Shown here: positions 60,306 to 64,000 of the stretch, piece after piece | Numbering within the stretch: the first letter of the stretch is position 1 | Layout of the letters: each line of letters opens with the position of its first letter | Assembly (NCBI RefSeq): GCF_902506655.1 | Contig: NZ_LR734808.1 | Location: 310,001-374,000 of the forward strand | DNA length: 64,000 nt | From: Marinoscillum sp. 108 | GTDB lineage: Bacteria; Bacteroidota; Bacteroidia; Cytophagales; Cyclobacteriaceae | Reading direction: 5' to 3' | The notes under the pieces: generated by a model | What the model was told of the DNA's origin: nothing | What the model saw: the letters and a program-made list of their open reading frames with translations, nothing else | The model's database searches: none | Program-made: the position numbers and the translations under genes

Positions 60306-60857
60306 ATGGAGGATAGAGCACTGGTGTTAGATGTCCTGAAGGGGGACCAATGGGCTTTCAGGCGGCTGATCGATAAGTATCAGCGGCTGGTGGTGCATAT
60401 GGTGACTAGGCTGGTAGATGATGACCGGGACAGAGAGGAGCTCTGTCAGGATGTGTTTGTGAAGGTTTACGAAAGCCTGAGTGCCTTTAAGTTTGATGCC
60501 AAACTCTCCACATGGATAGCGACCATTGCCTATCGGATGGCGGTGAATCACCTGCGGAAGCGCAACCGAAAAGTGGAAGAGCAAGACCTGGAGACGGTTC
60601 ATTTCAGCGTAGGGCATGAGGATCTTTCGGTAGAAACGGCAGACTATGCTACATTTATCCATTCATTGATTGCTCAGATGCCTTTGAACTATCGGACAGT
60701 GCTCACGCTTTATTACCTGGAGGGATTTAGTTATCCTGAAATTGTACAGGTGACGGAAATGCCGGAAGGCACGGTGAAAAACTACCTGTTCAGAGCTAAG
60801 CAGAAGCTAAAAACACTGTCGGAGCCATATATAGGGAAAGAAATACATGACTTATGA
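60306..60857 (+). CDS. ECF-type RNA polymerase sigma factor
   Basis: A 183-residue sigma-70 family factor of the extracytoplasmic-function group. Region 2 (DYQRLVVHMVTRLVDD; DREELCQDVFVKVYESL; FDAKLSTWIATIAYRMAVNHLRK) and region 4 (MPLNYRTVLTLYYLEGFSYPEIVQVTEMPEGTVKNYLFRAKQKLK, the helix-turn-helix) are complete. ATGA overlap with the next gene, a small membrane protein that is its likely anti-sigma. Divergent from the DUF6249-like gene. Confidence 0.94.
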   Translation: MEDRALVLDVLKGDQWAFRRLIDKYQRLVVHMVTRLVDDDRDREELCQDVFVKVYESLSAFKFDAKLSTWIATIAYRMAVNHLRKRNRKVEEQDLETVHFSVGHEDLSVETADYATFIHSLIAQMPLNYRTVLTLYYLEGFSYPEIVQVTEMPEGTVKNYLFRAKQKLKTLSEPYIGKEIHDL

Positions 60858-61180
60858 GACAAGATGAAATAGATCAAAAACTTGAAGAGGCCTTGAAAAG
60901 ACCTTTGGAGGTTTCCATGCCAGCGGGCTTTTCTGATCGTGTACTTACCAAAATTCATCAAAGAGAAGCAGCTATGGACAGCAGCATGAAATGGGTCTAT
61001 GGCCTGGCTATGTCTGGCTTCCTGCTTTCCGGACTGATATGCCTGGTCATTTTTGCAGACAAAGATTCGCTTGCACTCCTGCCTGAGATGGGTTTGTGGG
61101 GACTATTGATCGGTGTGATGGTGATGGTCTTTCAGTGGCTCGATCACAAACTTGTCAGGAAAAAAACGCAGCTGATTTAG
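60854..61180 (+). CDS. Small membrane protein, probable anti-sigma partner
   Basis: A 108-residue protein overlapping the sigma gene by four bases. A soluble N-terminus (about 40 residues, [31 protein letters not shown]) and two transmembrane helices ([36 protein letters not shown]). Coupling and topology suggest membrane anti-sigma, but no zinc-binding HxxxCxxC motif is seen. Its TAG stop overlaps the TAA of ppa. Confidence 0.72.
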   Translation: MRQDEIDQKLEEALKRPLEVSMPAGFSDRVLTKIHQREAAMDSSMKWVYGLAMSGFLLSGLICLVIFADKDSLALLPEMGLWGLLIGVMVMVFQWLDHKLVRKKTQLI

Positions 61181-61707
61181 CCAAACTTTTTGGTGTAGTC
61201 TTCCACTGCTTTTTTGACAATGTCGACCGCTGTATCCCGGTCCTGAAAATCCTCGATGACCACCGTCTTCTTCTCCAGCTTCTTGTAGTCTTCAAAGAAG
61301 TTTCTGAGCTCTTTCACAAAGTGAGGAGGCAAGTCACCAATATCGTTCATGTGGTTGACGCTCATGTCTCCCTGTGCCACGGCAATAATCTTGTCATCCT
61401 TCTCACCCTGATCCAACATTTGCATTACCCCGATCACCTTGGCAGGTACGATGCATAGTGGGTCTATGACGATCTGTGAAAGTACGAGGATATCCAGTGG
61501 GTCACCATCATCGCAGTAGGTACGCGGGATGAAACCGTAGTTGGCAGGGTAGTACATAGAAGAGTAAATCACCCGGTCCAGAATAAGAAGCCCGGAGTCC
61601 TTATCCAATTCATATTTGGCCCGGCTGCCTTGCGGAATTTCGATGATTCCATTTACCACCTCAGGAGATTCTTTTCCTATTCGTACGTTATGCCACGGGT
61701 TCATCAT
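61177..61707 (-). CDS. ppa: Inorganic pyrophosphatase (family I)
   Basis: Hydrolyses pyrophosphate to phosphate in the cytoplasm. 176 residues. Signature DGDPLDIL with Asp67, Asp69 and Asp72, plus [17 protein letters not shown] and [18 protein letters not shown], the active-site acidic cluster and lysines. Starts from either of two adjacent ATGs (61707 or 61704). Convergent with the preceding small membrane protein gene; the two stops overlap by three bases. Confidence 0.96.
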   Translation of the reverse strand: MMNPWHNVRIGKESPEVVNGIIEIPQGSRAKYELDKDSGLLILDRVIYSSMYYPANYGFIPRTYCDDGDPLDILVLSQIVIDPLCIVPAKVIGVMQMLDQGEKDDKIIAVAQGDMSVNHMNDIGDLPPHFVKELRNFFEDYKKLEKKTVVIEDFQDRDTAVDIVKKAVEDYTKKFG

Positions 61708-61750
61708 GATGCTCGTATTTTAATTGAGGCCACAAAATAGTCAGGTGCTT

Positions 61751-62523
61751 TCAGTCTTCCAAGGGGTTCTCTTCTAATTCTTTCTTCGTAGCCTCATAGC
61801 CGATTTGGTAGACCTCATTGGCGGCACTGCTGTCCAGTATGGTGTACTTAAAAAGTTCTTTAGGCTCTATCAGTAAATCACATTCTCTCAGGCTGTTATG
61901 AGCAGTGGCATTCACGCTTAGTTGAAACACCCGGGCAGCAATGGCCGATAATGACTTCAACTCTTCAATTTCATTGACAGGGCTGATATTGATCCCAATG
62001 ATTTTCTCACATTTGTTCAGAATGGGCTTTACAGGAAAGTTATCAAAGGTGCCCCCGTCTATGTATTGATAACCATTCATTTTGATAGGGCTGAAGAGGA
62101 TCGGATACAGGCCGAAGCAGCCACTACCTTGCATAGATTTCCCTTGCTGAAGTACTCTACCTTTCCAGTGTTCAGATTGGTAGCCGCAAAAAAGGCGGGC
62201 TTTGACAGCTCACTGACGTCCTCACACGGGATGTTTTCTTTGATCTCACTCACCAGCCCGTCCAGCGAAAGCAGTCCATTGATCGGGAACCCGAACTTGG
62301 AATACTCCAGCACCCCTTTTTCTTTGAGGAGCTCGAAAATATCTTCAGGTGCCATACCATGGGCATAGAAGGCTCCTGCAATGGCGCCCGCGCTTACTCC
62401 TGAGATCACATCGGGATAGATTTTGGCTTCATGCAATGCCTGCAGCGCTCCCAAATGTGCAAAACCACGGGCACCGCCACCACTCAGCACCAATCCAATG
62501 TTATATTTTTTATCTTGTGGCAT
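61751..62523 (-). pseudogene. Patatin-like phospholipase, broken by one-base frameshift
   Basis: Read with one added base, this is a 257-residue patatin: GLVLSGGGARGFAHLGAL (oxyanion loop), nucleophile in ISGVSAGAIAG (Ser44), and YIDGGTFDNFPV with the catalytic Asp. The two parts lie in different frames. The break is at about 62101-62105, where CCTGTATCCGATC should be CCTGTATCCCGATC (minus strand): restoring one C joins VVAASACI with PILFSPIKMNGYQYID. A real mutation or a sequencing error cannot be told apart. The start ATG at 62523 was chosen because it directly precedes the family N-terminus. Confidence 0.85.
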
Positions 62524-62544
62524 AGTTAATTTCCTGAATGCAAT

Positions 62545-64000
62545 ATGAAAATCTTTAGCGCAATTATTGGTGTCCTTTGTGTCTTTTTTGCCAATGGGCA
62601 GGTGCAGCCGGAGGAGGTAGAAATCATGCGTGATGCCTATGGAGTGCCTCACATCTATGCGCCTACGGACCCTGGAGTAGCCTACGGGCTGGCATGGGCA
62701 CATGCTGAGGATGATTTTCAGACCATTCAGCTGACCATGCTGGCCGGGAAACAGATGCTCGGTCTGCACCTGGGGAAGCAGGGAGCAGCGGCCGATTATG
62801 TGGTGGCCCTGCTGGGATGCAGGCAAGTGGTGGACACTCAATGGGAGACTTTGTCGCCTGCCTATGTAGCCCTCATTACCGCCTATACCGATGGGCTCAA
62901 TGCCTATGCAGCGAGGTATCCAGAGAAGGTACTGGTGGAAGGGTCTTTTCCCATCACTGTGAAGGAAGTACTCTCAGCTTATGTACTCTCTCTGGCGGTG
63001 ATCTCTGGGGCTGATCAGGTGATTGGAAACCTTGTCAAAGGGAATGTGGCGGAGGCTCCTGACCTCTCCGGAAAAGGGTCCAATGCTTTTGCCTTTGCCC
63101 GAAAGAAAACGGCCGATGATTATGTCTATCTCAACATCAATTCACACCAACCTTTGGAAGGGCCTACCAGCTGGTATGAGGCTCACCTGGTGAGTGATGA
63201 AGGTTGGAATGCGCTGGGCGGACTGTTCCCCGGAGGGGCCACGATTTTTCATGGGACCAATGAAAATTTGGGATGGGCACATACCGTCAACTATCCCGAC
63301 AAGATTGATGTGTTTCAGCTGGAGATGGATTCTGAAAATGGATTAAAGTATAGGTTTGATGATGAATGGAAAACCCTTGATTCAGAAGAGATTAAATTAT
63401 CAATCAGAATAATATTTGGCATTAAAATCAAGGTAAAAAAGCTCGTTTTCAGGAGTGTTTACGGACCAGTCGTGAAAAATGAGCAAGGTTTCTTTGCCTT
63501 TAATCTGGGTGCGCTTCATGACTTGCGGGCGCCGGAGCAGTGGTACCGGATGAACAAAGCCACCGACTTGAAATCGTTCAAATCGGCATTGGAGATGGTG
63601 GCTATTCCGGGATTTAACATTGTCTATGCCGACCGGGATGATAACATCTTTTACCTCGGCAATGCCAAAATCCCACGACGGGATCCTCAGTTCGATTGGT
63701 CCAAAACCCTGCCTGGAAATACCAGTAAAACCCTGTCTGGTGAGTTTCATCCACTAGAGGATTTACCTCAGGTTTTGAATCCGGAATCGGGCTATGTTTT
63801 TAACACCAACAACTCAGCATTCAGTTGCACGGCAATAGAGGACAACCCCAACCCGGAGGACTACGATCCCACCATGGGTTACCGGGAGTTTGAGAACAAC
63901 CGGAGCACCCGGTTCAGAGAGTTGATGGATCAATATGATGTACTGAGTTGGGAGGATTTCCTGGCTGTAAAATATGATGACACTTTACCCCAGCAGCTGG
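62545..64000 (+). CDS. Penicillin-acylase-family N-terminal nucleophile hydrolase (3' end outside window)
   Basis: A long open frame from ATG 62545 to the window end. Signal peptide (MKIFSAIIGVLCVFFANGQ), alpha-chain motifs (VEIMRDAYGVPHIYA, GLAWAHAEDDFQTIQ) and the autocatalytic start of the beta chain at Ser179 in GKGSNAFAFARKK; later FPGGATIFHGTNENLGWAHTVNYPD and FNTNNSAFSC. These match the family that includes penicillin acylase and acyl-homoserine lactone acylases. The substrate is not decided; AHL or antibiotic degradation is possible. It is divergent from the patatin gene with only 21 bases between starts. Confidence 0.88.
   Translation, partial: MKIFSAIIGVLCVFFANGQVQPEEVEIMRDAYGVPHIYAPTDPGVAYGLAWAHAEDDFQTIQLTMLAGKQMLGLHLGKQGAAADYVVALLGCRQVVDTQWETLSPAYVALITAYTDGLNAYAARYPEKVLVEGSFPITVKEVLSAYVLSLAVISGADQVIGNLVKGNVAEAPDLSGKGSNAFAFARKKTADDYVYLNINSHQPLEGPTSWYEAHLVSDEGWNALGGLFPGGATIFHGTNENLGWAHTVNYPDKIDVFQLEMDSENGLKYRFDDEWKTLDSEEIKLSIRIIFGIKIKVKKLVFRSVYGPVVKNEQGFFAFNLGALHDLRAPEQWYRMNKATDLKSFKSALEMVAIPGFNIVYADRDDNIFYLGNAKIPRRDPQFDWSKTLPGNTSKTLSGEFHPLEDLPQVLNPESGYVFNTNNSAFSCTAIEDNPNPEDYDPTMGYREFENNRSTRFRELMDQYDVLSWEDFLAVKYDDTLPQQL

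Noticed and set aside
61177-61180. Overlapping stops of ppa and the anti-sigma-like gene as a frameshift or error
   Set aside because: Both genes are complete; a convergent three-base overlap is ordinary.

Overview
The window looks like a chromosomal segment of a Bacteroidota bacterium, probably of the Cytophagales type. The evidence is a TonB-dependent receptor with an N-terminal STN domain, tandem DUF4249 lipoproteins, a giant surface protein with a type IX secretion (T9SS) C-terminal sorting domain, a fused HisIE, and promoters of the Bacteroidota form TTTG-N19-TAnnTTTG. Most genes are housekeeping or cell-envelope genes. No rRNA, tRNA, CRISPR array, transposase or integrase was recognised.

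Layout. 1-2829 (+): end of the histidine operon (hisF, cut by the window edge, then hisIE) and a flavoprotein of the lipoamide dehydrogenase fold that lacks the redox-active cysteines. 2844-8503 (-): a small secreted protein, then an operon read leftwards as FG-GAP/UnbV lipoprotein, purine nucleoside phosphorylase, iodotyrosine-deiodinase-like nitroreductase. 8600-10983: a periplasmic aspartyl protease/PDZ protein and a convergent class III aminotransferase. 11036-26219 (-): a 15-kb surface locus read as TonB receptor, 2661-residue LamG/lamin-tail T9SS protein, two DUF4249 lipoproteins with overlapping start/stop codons, and an MG2/plug-like protein. 26368-28684 (-): M23 peptidase and Bcp peroxiredoxin. 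28843-31737: two convergent one-haem lipoproteins around a 16-bp perfect terminator. 31812-37489 (-): FAH-family hydrolase with MtaB, and a TPR-CHAT protease with an outer-membrane barrel protein. 37680-40064: a lipoprotein and a VOC/DinB/VOC cluster.

40166-50861 (-) is an accessory, AT-richer region of ten single genes separated by unusually long repeat-bearing spacers. It holds four small secreted proteins or lipoproteins, followed by six paralogous fibre-like secreted proteins with variable N-terminal parts and mosaic, locally identical C-terminal parts. Two kinds of repeat carry recognisable promoters just upstream of individual genes. One kind (three copies) has a perfect TTTG-N19-TAGATTTG promoter. 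The other (three copies) has TAnnTTAG boxes and a conserved GC-rich spacer. This region is the most unusual part of the window: it looks like a store of exchangeable surface-protein genes, each with its own promoter.

51097-64000: a B12-binding-type radical SAM protein with unusual cysteine spacing and a TTG start, a protein-glutaminase-like protein with a complete Cys-His-Asp triad, a GNAT acetyltransferase, an alpha/beta hydrolase, a zinc-ribbon membrane protein, a MacB/FtsX-type permease without its ATPase, a DUF6249-like membrane protein, an ECF sigma factor with a small membrane partner, inorganic pyrophosphatase, a patatin phospholipase broken by a one-base frameshift, and the first part of a penicillin-acylase-family enzyme that runs off the window end.
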